Assembly: GCF_900475315.1 (NCBI RefSeq)
Contig: NZ_LS483369.1
Location: 806,001-870,000 of the forward strand
From: Neisseria cinerea
GTDB taxonomy: Bacteria > Pseudomonadota > Gammaproteobacteria > Burkholderiales > Neisseriaceae
Direction of reading: 5' to 3'
DNA: 64,000 nt
Shown here: positions 19,393 through 27,652 of the stretch, in pieces
Layout of the letters: each line of letters starts with the position of its first letter
Position numbering within the stretch: position 1 is the first letter of the stretch
Made by a program: the position numbers and the translations under genes
The notes under the pieces: model-generated
The model's database searches: none
The model's input: only the letters and a program-made list of their open reading frames with translations
Told to the model about the DNA's origin: nothing

Positions 19393-20919
19393 ATGAAAAC
19401 ACACAGCCTCATTTCCCTTTTATGCCTCCTTCTCTGTTCATGTTCTTCATGGCTGCCCCCACTGGAAGAACGGACGGAAAGCCGCCATTTCAATACTTCC
19501 AAACCCGTCCGCCTGGACAACATCCTGCAAATCCGGCACACCCCTCGCAACAACGGGCTATCCGATATCTATCTGCTGAACGATCCCCACGAAGCCTTTG
19601 CCGCGCGCGCAGCCCTCATCGAATCAGCCGAACACAGCCTCGATTTGCAATACTACATCTGGCGCAACGACATTTCCGGCAGACTTCTGTTCAACCTCAT
19701 ATACCTTGCTGCAGAACGCGGCGTACGCGTACGGCTGCTGCTGGACGACAACAACACGCGCGGATTGGACGACCTCTTGCTTGCCCTCGACAGCCATCCC
19801 AATATCGAAGTACGCCTGTTCAACCCCTTCGTCTTACGAAAATGGCGTGCCTTAGGCTACCTGACCGACTTTGCCCGCCTCAACCGCCGTATGCACAACA
19901 AATCCTTTACCGCCGACAACCGTGCGACCATACTCGGCGGACGCAACATCGGCGATGAATATTTCAAAGTCAGGAACGATACCGTTTTTGCCGACCTGGA
20001 CATCCTCGCTACCGGCAGCGTCGTTAGCGAAGTTTCATACGATTTTGACCGCTACTGGGCAAGCCATTCCGCCTACAATGCCACGCATATCATCCGTCGC
20101 GGAGATATTCCGCACGGACTTCAAGAACTCGGCTACGACGACGAAACCGCCAGACAAGCACTCCTCCGTTACCGTGAAACCATCGAACAATCCTCACTCT
20201 ACAGAAAAATACAAAACCGGCAGATTGACTGGCAAAGCGTCCAAACCCGCCTAATCAGCGATGATCCCGACAAAGGGCTGGACCGGGACAGCCGCAAACC
20301 GCCGATTGCCGACCGCCTGCAAAACGCCCTCAAACAACCCGAAAAAAACGTCTATTTGGTTTCCCCCTATTTTGTCCCCACGAAATCTGGCACACAGGCA
20401 TTGGCAAAACTGGTTCAAAACGGCATAGGCGTAACCGTCCTGACCAACTCGCTGCAGGCTACCGATGTTGCCGCCGTCCACTCCGGTTACGCCAAATACC
20501 GCAAACCCCTGCTTCACTCCGGCATCAAACTTTATGAACTGCAACCTAATCATGCCGTTCCTTCTACCAAAGACAAAGGACTGACCGGCAGCTCCGTTAC
20601 CAGCCTTCATGCCAAAACCTTCATCGTCGACGGAAAACGTATTTTTATCGGCTCCTTCAACCTCGACCCACGCTCCGCACGCCTCAATACCGAAATGGGC
20701 GTAGTCATCGAAAGCCCCCTGATAGCCGGCAAAATGGAGCGCACCCTCGCCCAAACCACCCCTTCCTACGCCTACCGCGTTACCCTTGACAAACACAACC
20801 GCCTGCAATGGTATGACCCTGCCACCCAAAAAACCTACTCGAACGAACCGGAAGCCAAACTCTGGAAACGCATTGCTGCAAAAATCCTATCCCTGCTGCC
20901 CATAGAAGGTTTATTATAG
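19393..20919 (+). CDS. Phospholipase D-fold lipoprotein (cardiolipin synthase ClsC-like)
   Basis: 508 residues of the PLD superfamily with two HKD motifs: HNKSF with a following GGRNIGDEY (about residue 166) and HAKTFIVD with GSFNLDPRS (about residue 412). These are the two catalytic halves used by ClsB/ClsC-type cardiolipin synthases and by phospholipases D. The N-terminus MKTHSLISLLCLLLCSC has a lipobox (LCSC), so the protein is probably anchored in a membrane facing the periplasm or the surface. Neisseria PLD proteins have been linked to host Akt signalling and invasion; whether this is that protein or a cardiolipin synthase cannot be settled from sequence. A DUS hairpin follows and the NlpC/P60 gene starts 55 bases later. 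Confidence 0.82.
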   Translation: MKTHSLISLLCLLLCSCSSWLPPLEERTESRHFNTSKPVRLDNILQIRHTPRNNGLSDIYLLNDPHEAFAARAALIESAEHSLDLQYYIWRNDISGRLLFNLIYLAAERGVRVRLLLDDNNTRGLDDLLLALDSHPNIEVRLFNPFVLRKWRALGYLTDFARLNRRMHNKSFTADNRATILGGRNIGDEYFKVRNDTVFADLDILATGSVVSEVSYDFDRYWASHSAYNATHIIRRGDIPHGLQELGYDDETARQALLRYRETIEQSSLYRKIQNRQIDWQSVQTRLISDDPDKGLDRDSRKPPIADRLQNALKQPEKNVYLVSPYFVPTKSGTQALAKLVQNGIGVTVLTNSLQATDVAAVHSGYAKYRKPLLHSGIKLYELQPNHAVPSTKDKGLTGSSVTSLHAKTFIVDGKRIFIGSFNLDPRSARLNTEMGVVIESPLIAGKMERTLAQTTPSYAYRVTLDKHNRLQWYDPATQKTYSNEPEAKLWKRIAAKILSLLPIEGLL

Positions 20920-20921
20920 AC

Positions 20922-20950
20922 ATGCCGTCTGAATGTCCTTCAGACGGCAT
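20922..20950 (+). terminator. DUS hairpin after the PLD-fold gene
   Basis: Perfect inverted AT-DUS pair with a 5-base loop, only 3 bases after the stop codon. It lies in the leader of the NlpC/P60 gene and may attenuate rather than separate the two genes. Confidence 0.7.
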
Positions 20951-20974
20951 ATCCGAACCCGCAAAGGAAAAACC

Positions 20975-21508
20975 ATGTTTCCCCTCGACAAAACCCTTTT
21001 CCTCTGTCTCAGCGCACTGCTCCTCGCCTCATGCGGCACGACCTCCGACAAACACCGCCAACCGAAACCCAAACAGACAGTCCGACAAATCCAACCCGTC
21101 CGCATCAGCCACATCGACCACACACAAGGCTCGCAGGAACTCATGCTCCACAGCCTCGGCCTTGTCGGTACACCCTACAAATGGGGCGGAAGCAGCACCG
21201 CAACCGGTTTCGACTGCAGCGGCATGATTCAATTCGTTTACAAAAACGCCCTTAACGTCAACCTTCCCCGTACTGCCCGCGACATGGCGACGGCCAGCCG
21301 CAAAATTCCCGACAGCCGCCTCAAGGCCGGCGACCTCGTATTCTTCAACACCGGCGGCGCGCACCGCTACTCACACGTCGGGCTCTACATCGGCAACGGC
21401 GAATTCATCCATGCCCCCAGCAGCGGTAAAACCATCAAAACCGAAAAACTCTCCACACCGTTTTACGCCAAAAACTACCTCGGCGCACATACTTTCTTTA
21501 CAGAATAG
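20975..21508 (+). CDS. NlpC/P60 family peptidoglycan endopeptidase lipoprotein
   Basis: 177 residues. A lipoprotein signal ends in LLASC (Cys about residue 20). A basic linker and a C-terminal NlpC/P60 domain follow, with catalytic Cys in FDCSGMIQFVY and His in YSHVGLYIGNG; a third polar residue (His) lies in EFIHAPSSG. Such enzymes cut D-Glu-mDAP type peptide bonds in peptidoglycan (MepS/Spr family), helping wall growth and turnover. The ATG at 20975 has AAAGGA upstream; the frame's earlier ATG at 20933 lies in the DUS hairpin and is rejected. Confidence 0.9.
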   Translation: MFPLDKTLFLCLSALLLASCGTTSDKHRQPKPKQTVRQIQPVRISHIDHTQGSQELMLHSLGLVGTPYKWGGSSTATGFDCSGMIQFVYKNALNVNLPRTARDMATASRKIPDSRLKAGDLVFFNTGGAHRYSHVGLYIGNGEFIHAPSSGKTIKTEKLSTPFYAKNYLGAHTFFTE

Positions 21509-21638
21509 CGGCAACACACCGCAACAAAACACGGCAGCATGGCAATGCTGCCCTACGGCTTCAACCCACAGCCGTAAATCAGGCATAAATACCCGACAAA
21601 AAACAGCCGCTGTTCAAAATTGCCATCCCGACAAAAAA

Positions 21639-21673
21639 TGCCGTCTGAAACGCAAAAGCATTTCAGACGGCAT
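21639..21673. terminator. DUS hairpin between NlpC/P60 and LprI-like genes
   Basis: ATGCCGTCTGAAACGC and a facing TTTCAGACGGCAT pair across a short loop between convergent genes. Confidence 0.78.
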
Positions 21674-21687
21674 CTTCAAATCGAAGA

Positions 21688-22890
21688 TCAGTTGATCAAA
21701 TAACCTTGGATTTCTTTGGTTTTTGCATTGATTTCTTTAGTACGGCAGTCGGATTGCGCCAAACCGTATTCGTCCCCTCCGGCACATTTGGCATTCAATC
21801 CATTCTGCCAGTTTCGGTATTCGGGCATAACGGTTTCGGCAATATCGGCGGGCAATGCCTGAACCGCACCATCCAATGCCGCCTTGGCAGTCCTTTCTTT
21901 TTTGTCTGCTTCCCTGATAATTTCGTCAATCACTGCTTTCTTGCGGTTGTGCAGCTCTTCCAAGCGTGCTTCGGTTTCCGCCGTTTTGCATGCCAGTTCG
22001 CTGATTTTTATACCGTTTGGCGTTTCACTTTCGGCTTTTGCCTTGCTGGCACAGATTTTATCCATCCCGCTTTTCCATGTTTTCTGTGAGGCTTGCAGCT
22101 TGTTTTGGACGGTTTGCGGCAGACCTGTCCAAAATTGTTCAAACTCACTGCGCGACAATTTATAGCGCTCCTCCCATTCTGATACGCGGGCTGTCTCCTG
22201 TTCTTGGCTCAATGCCTCCTGCGCCGCTGCTTCTTCTGCCTCGCGCGCCTCCTGTGCCGCCGCTTCCGCTGCTTCAAGCTCTTCATTCATTTTCTTCGCT
22301 TTGTCCAACGGCTCCTTAATCAATGCCATAGACACCAGCTCGCTGACCGGACGGATGACTTCGTACGTCTGATTCAGCTCGGCAAAAATTTTACGCTTAT
22401 CGTCTGTAGGCTGGACGCTGTAAGAAATGGTTTTAACGTAATATGCACCTTCTTTACGGTAGTAACGTTCAAAAAAATCGGGTGTTTTTTTATAACTGTT
22501 GCCTACTGTCCGGTTAGCGGCAACGGCATAACCGACGACATCCTCCGGCACTTCCAACTTCAACGTGGCTTCGCATTTCAATTTGCTGGAAGTGTCGGTT
22601 TTTTCGGCAGTACGGATTTCATCGATGGTTATGCCCAAACGTTCGATCATGCTGCGGATATGCGATATACCGATGTCGGCAAATGCCTGTTCTTTGAATG
22701 CGTCATCGTCAAAAGTTTTAACGGTTTCCCCTTCGACATTATCGCGGATAAGTTTGACCAAAATCTCTTTAGCCTCTTCGCTTCCGCAGGAAACCTCCTT
22801 CTCGACAAACGGATTGCTTATACCTAAACGGTCGCAGCCCGACAAAATCAGCATACTTGCCAATGCCAGTGCGGATAAATTTTTTCCCAT
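21688..22890 (-). CDS. Lipoprotein with coiled coil and two LprI-like repeats
   Basis: 400 residues. A lipoprotein signal ends in LILSGC (Cys19), so it is membrane-anchored. The middle (about residues 205-240) is an Ala/Glu-rich coiled coil (EAAAQEAREAEEAAAQEALS). Two C-terminal segments share a pattern of W, spaced Cys pair and a helical tail: WKSGMDKICASKA...LACKTAETEARLEELHNRK and WQNGLNAKCAGGDEYGLAQSDCRTKEI. This pattern resembles the LprI/DUF1311 domain, known in some bacteria as a lysozyme-inhibitor fold. The duplication and the role are inference. An N-terminal cysteine pair (C35, and C within LKCEATLK) may form another disulfide. Monocistronic between convergent NlpC/P60 and hexR. Confidence 0.7.
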   Translation of the reverse strand: MGKNLSALALASMLILSGCDRLGISNPFVEKEVSCGSEEAKEILVKLIRDNVEGETVKTFDDDAFKEQAFADIGISHIRSMIERLGITIDEIRTAEKTDTSSKLKCEATLKLEVPEDVVGYAVAANRTVGNSYKKTPDFFERYYRKEGAYYVKTISYSVQPTDDKRKIFAELNQTYEVIRPVSELVSMALIKEPLDKAKKMNEELEAAEAAAQEAREAEEAAAQEALSQEQETARVSEWEERYKLSRSEFEQFWTGLPQTVQNKLQASQKTWKSGMDKICASKAKAESETPNGIKISELACKTAETEARLEELHNRKKAVIDEIIREADKKERTAKAALDGAVQALPADIAETVMPEYRNWQNGLNAKCAGGDEYGLAQSDCRTKEINAKTKEIQGYLIN

Positions 22891-23205
22891 CAGTTTTCCT
22901 TTTCATTCAGACAGACCGTACGTTTATCTGTGTATTCCGATACAAATACAATACTGTAAAGTACAAGTCTTTAAATTCATGCGAATTATCATATCGGGAT
23001 TACAGGATGCCGACAAGCCTTTATTTGGCTTGCGCTTTCCTTATATTTCCTTACAGCTTGACGCATTTCCGCCAAAGCAACATAGGCGGTTGCGATATTG
23101 ATAACTTACCCGCCTGATGAGCATCTTTTCCCAAAGCCCGTACCAAACCGCCCGACAGTTTTTACCCGGCGTTTCAGACGGCATTTGCGGAATGCTGTCC
23201 TAATA
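22891..23205. other. Intergenic region downstream of hexR
   Basis: About 315 bases with one AT-DUS (23173-23184) and no intact gene. On the minus strand 22989-23103 an open, startless frame (containing AEMRQAVRKYKESASQIK) reads like the end of a lost gene. In Neisseria genomes I know, pgi follows hexR; it is absent here. Confidence 0.35.
23173..23184 (-). repeat. DNA uptake sequence, AT type (single)
   Basis: TTCAGACGGCAT just downstream of the hexR stop. Unpaired. Confidence 0.9.
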
Positions 23206-24054
23206 TCAATCCTTGTCGTAAACGATATGCTTGTTATGTATGCTTTTTTTACTTTTTTGCAGTTGCAGGCTGGCAGCATCGCCCAAACGCAGTGCAAGCC
23301 CGATGGCGAGGATATCGATAACGGCAAGTTGAAGCAGGCGTGAAACCATGGGCGTGTAAAGTTCCGCATTTTCCTGAGTGGCTATGCTCAATACGCAATC
23401 GGCCATTTGTGCCAAAGGAGATTCGTTGCGCGTCAACGCAATAATGGACGCACCGTTTTCTTTGGCGATACTGACTGCATCCAGAAGCTCGATTGACGAA
23501 CCGGTATTGGAAATGGCGATAAGGACGTCTTCACTGGAAAGGACGGAAGCCGCCATCAATTGCGTATGGGTATCGACATAGGCGACGGTCGACATACCGA
23601 AACGGAAGAATTTATGCTGCGCGTCTTGGGCGACAATACCTGAATTGCCGACTCCGTAAAACTCGACACGGCGGGCATGCATCAATGTGGCAATGGCATT
23701 TTCAAGTTCGGATTCTTTCAGAAAGCGGCGCTCGCCCAAGAGGGAGGCTGCGGCATTGCCCAATACTTTTTCGACCACGCTTGACATGTCGTCATCCGCA
23801 TTGAGCTCTTCATGAACATAGGGCATACCTTCATGACCGATACTGGCGGATAATGCAAGTTTGAACTCGGGCAGCCCTTTGTAGCCCAGGCTGCGGCAGA
23901 ACCGGATGACGGTCGGTTGGCTGACGGAGGAGTGTTCGGCAATCTCGGCAACAGCCGCATGAACAAACCATTTGGGTTTTGCCAATGCACATTCGGCTAC
24001 TTTACGTTCCGCGCCGGAAAGGTCTGCCAGTGATTCGCTGATTTTGCTTAACAT
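23206..24054 (-). CDS. hexR: HexR, RpiR-family regulator of sugar catabolism
   Basis: 282 residues. An N-terminal HTH_6 domain (about residues 1-75, with SVSQPTVIRFCRSLGYKG as the recognition region) is followed by a C-terminal SIS sugar-phosphate-binding domain (FYGVGNSGIVAQDAQHKF, DVLIAISNTGSSIELLD). HexR proteins bind KDPG and repress zwf, edd-eda and glucose genes. It ends the zwf-pgl-glk-hexR unit, and two matching palindromes stand in the zwf/edd divergent region, which strongly supports the name and autoregulation. Full length. Confidence 0.93.
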   Translation of the reverse strand: MLSKISESLADLSGAERKVAECALAKPKWFVHAAVAEIAEHSSVSQPTVIRFCRSLGYKGLPEFKLALSASIGHEGMPYVHEELNADDDMSSVVEKVLGNAAASLLGERRFLKESELENAIATLMHARRVEFYGVGNSGIVAQDAQHKFFRFGMSTVAYVDTHTQLMAASVLSSEDVLIAISNTGSSIELLDAVSIAKENGASIIALTRNESPLAQMADCVLSIATQENAELYTPMVSRLLQLAVIDILAIGLALRLGDAASLQLQKSKKSIHNKHIVYDKD

Positions 24055-24101
24055 AATGATATACCCTTCGATAATCCAGCCCGCCGTAAAAGGCGATATG
24101 G

Positions 24102-25082
24102 TTAAACGTTTCTCAAATGGTTGTCGAGAGCCACTGCCGCACCGGAAATTCCGGGAAACTCGCTCAATACGACATAAACGGGAATCGCGGCAAGATATGC
24201 TTCAAACCTGCCCTTGTTCTCAAAACGGCTGCGGAACGGGGAGGTTTTAAAGTATTCCAGCACGCGGGGAATAATGCCGCCGCACAAGTATACACCGCCA
24301 CGTGCACCCAGCATCAATGCATGGTTGGAGGCGACGGTACCGAGCATGGCGCAAAAGATATCTAAAGTCTGACGGCACAAAGGGGACGAACCACCCAATG
24401 CTTTTTCCGTAATTTCAGAAGGCGGCAATTTTACCGATTTGACTTTCTGCTTTACCGCCAACGCTTCATAAATCAGGCTTAAGCCTGCACCGCTGAGGAA
24501 GCGTTCTGCAGAAACATGACCGTATTTGTTTTTGGCATATTGCCAAATCAAAACCTCCATATCGTCAAACGGAGGAAAAGTCCCATGTCCGCCCTCGCCC
24601 GCCAAAGCCACCCAGCCTGCCGCACTGTGTACCAGCCCGCTTACGCCCAAGCCTGTTCCCGGACCGATAACTGCTTTCGGTGCAAACTCGACCGGTTTTT
24701 GTCCGCCGATTTGCAAGAGATCGCAATCGTCGGTCAAGGTAACCGCCAAAGCCTGCGCAGTAAAATCATTCAGCAGAATCAAGGTTTCCAGACCCAAAGC
24801 CTGACGGGTTGTTTCGATGGAGAAGGCCCAATGATGGTTGGTCATCTGCACCCAATCGCCCAATATCGGGTTGGCAATGGCAAAAGCCGCATGTTTCACA
24901 TTTTCTGCACTGCTTTGATTCAAATAGGCGCGTGCTGCATCTGTAAGCGTATCATAATCACTACATGGAAAAACAGCCGCTTTTTCAATCACACGCGGAG
25001 CGGTTTCCAATGCGAAGCGTGCATTTGTACCGCCGATATCGGCGACCAAACGAGGATAAGCTTCAGTGTGCATAGTAGACAT
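24102..25082 (-). CDS. glk: Glucokinase
   Basis: 326-residue ATP-dependent kinase that makes glucose 6-phosphate from free glucose in the cytoplasm. [13 protein letters not shown] near the N-terminus is the phosphate-1 motif; [15 protein letters not shown] (about residue 135) and [13 protein letters not shown] (about residue 268) mark the Glk family, and [10 protein letters not shown] the sugar site. Its start overlaps the end of pgl by about 20 bases (ATG 25082; a second ATG at 25073 would shorten the overlap). It follows zwf and pgl and precedes hexR, so it belongs to the HexR regulon operon. Confidence 0.96.
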   Translation of the reverse strand: MSTMHTEAYPRLVADIGGTNARFALETAPRVIEKAAVFPCSDYDTLTDAARAYLNQSSAENVKHAAFAIANPILGDWVQMTNHHWAFSIETTRQALGLETLILLNDFTAQALAVTLTDDCDLLQIGGQKPVEFAPKAVIGPGTGLGVSGLVHSAAGWVALAGEGGHGTFPPFDDMEVLIWQYAKNKYGHVSAERFLSGAGLSLIYEALAVKQKVKSVKLPPSEITEKALGGSSPLCRQTLDIFCAMLGTVASNHALMLGARGGVYLCGGIIPRVLEYFKTSPFRSRFENKGRFEAYLAAIPVYVVLSEFPGISGAAVALDNHLRNV

Positions 25083-25758
25083 GGCAGTTAATTCCTTGGT
25101 GATTGAGAATCAGACTGGTCGGATATTCGGTGTCAGCACTTGCAGCAGCCTTATCGAATACCGCTTTTTTCTCTGCGCCTTGAATGGCCAAAAATACATT
25201 CGGCGTTTTGGCAATCGCACCCAAAGTCATGCTCACACGCTCATGCGGCGCGGTATCCGGCGTGGTATGAATCAATGTCGGGTCATCAGCTTCATTGATT
25301 GCGACCTGTAATTGAGGCGCTTGAGGGAACAACGACGCCGTATGCCCGTCTGTGCCCATGCCCAACACCAGCACGTCAGGTTGCTTGTAATGTTTCAATG
25401 CGTAAGTAACGACAACTTCAGGTTGTAATTCAGTTTCAGACTTTCCGTCTTCAACAACGGGAATCCATGTAGCGACGGCCGCGTTATTTTTGAGCAGATA
25501 TTCGCGTACCAAGCCTGTATTGCTGTCGGCATGCGTGGTTGGAACGATACGCTCGTCCACCAAAGTAATGCCGACATTTTGCCAATTTAAATCTTTTTGC
25601 GACAAAGCCTCGAAAAACGCAATCGGCGAACGGCCGCCGGAAACGGCCAAAACCGCATGGCCTTTCTCATTCAGCGCGGCTTGCAATGCAGCGGCAACGG
25701 CATCGGCAAGAGCTTGCGCGACAGTTGCAGCGTTTTCTTGTTCGTGCCAAACAAACAT
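25063..25758 (-). CDS. pgl: 6-phosphogluconolactonase
   Basis: 231-residue DevB-type enzyme that hydrolyses 6-phosphogluconolactone to 6-phosphogluconate, linking Zwf to Edd. [15 protein letters not shown] and [15 protein letters not shown] near the start, and [15 protein letters not shown] in the middle, are family motifs. An open extension reaches 25803, but the ATG at 25758 is preceded by AAAGGACGAAAC and gives the usual length. It lies between zwf, from which an AG-type DUS hairpin separates it, and glk, with which it overlaps. Confidence 0.96.
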   Translation of the reverse strand: MFVWHEQENAATVAQALADAVAAALQAALNEKGHAVLAVSGGRSPIAFFEALSQKDLNWQNVGITLVDERIVPTTHADSNTGLVREYLLKNNAAVATWIPVVEDGKSETELQPEVVVTYALKHYKQPDVLVLGMGTDGHTASLFPQAPQLQVAINEADDPTLIHTTPDTAPHERVSMTLGAIAKTPNVFLAIQGAEKKAVFDKAAASADTEYPTSLILNHQGINCHVYYAH

Positions 25759-25776
25759 GTTTCGTCCTTTCATGGT

Positions 25777-25815
25777 TTCAGACGGCCTTTTGTTGGAAAA
25801 CAAGGCCGTCTGAAA
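25777..25815. terminator. AG-type DUS hairpin between zwf and pgl
   Basis: TTTCAGACGGCCTTTTGTT and AACAAGGCCGTCTGAAA make a long stem inside the zwf-pgl-glk-hexR unit. It could reduce downstream expression or protect the zwf mRNA end. It is the first AG-type pair met from the left edge. Confidence 0.65.
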
Positions 25816-25821
25816 GAAATA

Positions 25822-27267
25822 TTATTGCTCTTCGTGCCACTTGTTGCCGTCACGGGCCAACAGCGCGCGCGCAGCTTCAGGACCCCAAGAATGGGCTTCG
25901 TAAGCATGTGGAGGCGTTGTATTGTTCGCCCAGTTTTCCAAAATCGGCATCACATATTCCCAAGCGGCTTCGAGTTCGTCACGACGGTTGAACAAAGCGA
26001 GTTTGCCGTTAATCACATCCAGCAGCAGACGCTCATAAGCCTCGGCGCGACGACCCTCTACGGCTGTGCCCAAGTCCACGCCAATCGGAGTAACTTCGAC
26101 TTTATTGCCTGCACCCGGGGTTTTTACTTGAGTGTAAAGGCGGACGGATTCAGTCGGTTGTAGTTCAATAACCAAACGATTCGGCGCAGGTTGGCTGTTG
26201 TCAAAAATATGGTTTTGCAGCGGACGGAAGTTCAACACGATTTCCGCCACTTTGCCTGCCATGCGTTTGCCGGTACGCAGGTAGAAAGGTACGCCTTTCC
26301 AACGCTCGTTTTCGATTTCGGCTTTGATGGCGACATAGGTTTCAGTGAAACTGTCTTTCGGTACATCAACTTCTTCCAAATAGCCGTTCATGCCGCTTGC
26401 CGCAACATATTGGCCGCGAATAACATTTTCGTTGACGGATTCGATGGTCAGCGGTTTCAGCGATTTGATGACTTTCACTTTCTCGTCGCGTACGGCATCG
26501 GCATCCAAGCTCGCCGGTGCTTCCATCGCAGTCATACAAAGCATTTGCATCAAGTGGTTTTGCACCATATCGCGCAATGCGCCGGTAATGTCGTAAAACT
26601 CACCGCGTTCTTCCACGCCCAACTGCTCGGCGATGGTCAGCTGTACGCTTTCAATATATTTGTTGTTCCACAAAGGCTCGAACATCACATTGGCAAAACG
26701 CAAGGCCAGCAGGTTTTGCAGGCTTTCTTTACCTAAATAATGGTCGATACGGTAGATTTGTTCTTCTTTGAAATAACGGGCCACATCCGTATTGATTTGT
26801 TGGGAAGAAGCCAAGTCCGTACCCAACGGTTTTTCCAAAACCACGCGCACGTTATCGGCATTCAAACCGATTTCGGCAAGGTTTTCACAGGCTTGCGCAA
26901 AGAATTTCGGCGCAGTTGAGAGGTAGATCACGACATTTTCAGTATTCTTACGTACTTTTACCAAGTCGCCCAAGGCAATGAAATCGCCTTTCTCTGTAAC
27001 ATCGACTTTTAAATACTCGAGACGTTGGATAAACGATGCCCATGCTTCATCTGAGAAGTTTTGTTTGACATGGATTTTAGAATTCGTTTCCACTTTAGCC
27101 AAAAAGCCGGCGGTATCCAATTCGCTGCGGCTTACGCCCAAAATACGACCTTCGGAATGAAGCAAACCGGCTACATGCGCCTGATACAGGCAAGGCAAAA
27201 GTTTACGCATTGCCAAATCGCCGGTCGCGCCAAACAACACCAAATCAAAATTTGTCTGAATATTCAT
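25822..27267 (-). CDS. zwf: Glucose-6-phosphate 1-dehydrogenase
   Basis: 481-residue NADP-linked enzyme that opens the Entner-Doudoroff and pentose phosphate routes. FGATGDLAMRKLLP is the N-terminal dinucleotide-binding motif and RIDHYLGKE the active-site peptide with catalytic Lys and His (about residue 175). Length is typical. It is the first gene of zwf-pgl-glk-hexR and diverges from edd across 385 bases that hold two HexR-type operators. Confidence 0.97.
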   Translation of the reverse strand: MNIQTNFDLVLFGATGDLAMRKLLPCLYQAHVAGLLHSEGRILGVSRSELDTAGFLAKVETNSKIHVKQNFSDEAWASFIQRLEYLKVDVTEKGDFIALGDLVKVRKNTENVVIYLSTAPKFFAQACENLAEIGLNADNVRVVLEKPLGTDLASSQQINTDVARYFKEEQIYRIDHYLGKESLQNLLALRFANVMFEPLWNNKYIESVQLTIAEQLGVEERGEFYDITGALRDMVQNHLMQMLCMTAMEAPASLDADAVRDEKVKVIKSLKPLTIESVNENVIRGQYVAASGMNGYLEEVDVPKDSFTETYVAIKAEIENERWKGVPFYLRTGKRMAGKVAEIVLNFRPLQNHIFDNSQPAPNRLVIELQPTESVRLYTQVKTPGAGNKVEVTPIGVDLGTAVEGRRAEAYERLLLDVINGKLALFNRRDELEAAWEYVMPILENWANNTTPPHAYEAHSWGPEAARALLARDGNKWHEEQ

Positions 27268-27358
27268 TGTATTGTCTTATTAAAAATTTTTAATGTCATC
27301 TTACCCCTGTCTTTCACCCAAATATCGGATAGCTCAAAGATAAAGCAGGAACATAATG

Positions 27359-27373
27359 AGTAGTAATACTACA
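27359..27373. promoter_or_regulatory. HexR-type operator, zwf side
   Basis: Read on the minus strand this is TGTAGTATTACTACT, one base from a full TGTARTNNNAYTACA palindrome. It lies about 95 bases upstream of zwf. Confidence 0.65.
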
Positions 27374-27515
27374 CATCACTACACTTTTTGTCCATGCCCA
27401 TTTTTTCAATTTCTTTGACCTAATCCAAAACAAGACAAGTCCTCTTCGGTATTGGTCGCGGTAATTTGAAATACACCCGGAATTTAAATCAAACTTCATT
27501 TTGACTATGAATTTT

Positions 27516-27530
27516 TGTAATAAAATTACA
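27516..27530. promoter_or_regulatory. HexR-type operator, edd side
   Basis: TGTAATAAAATTACA is a perfect match to the HexR motif known from gamma-proteobacteria (TGTARTNNNAYTACA). It lies about 125 bases upstream of edd. Confidence 0.8.
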
Positions 27531-27652
27531 AATTGTATTATAATAAATCTTGCTTTTTCTATTTTCAGACCGCACATTAATTTAATATCCGCTCCGAATA
27601 CAAAATCAAAACGCACGATACCAAGCCATCGCATTCAAACAATAGGTCGAAC

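Larger units (their letters stand above)
27268..27652. promoter_or_regulatory. zwf/edd divergent control region
   Basis: 385 A+T-rich bases with no gene. Contains two HexR-type palindromes, 27359-27373 nearer zwf and 27516-27530 nearer edd, one for each direction. Confidence 0.7.
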
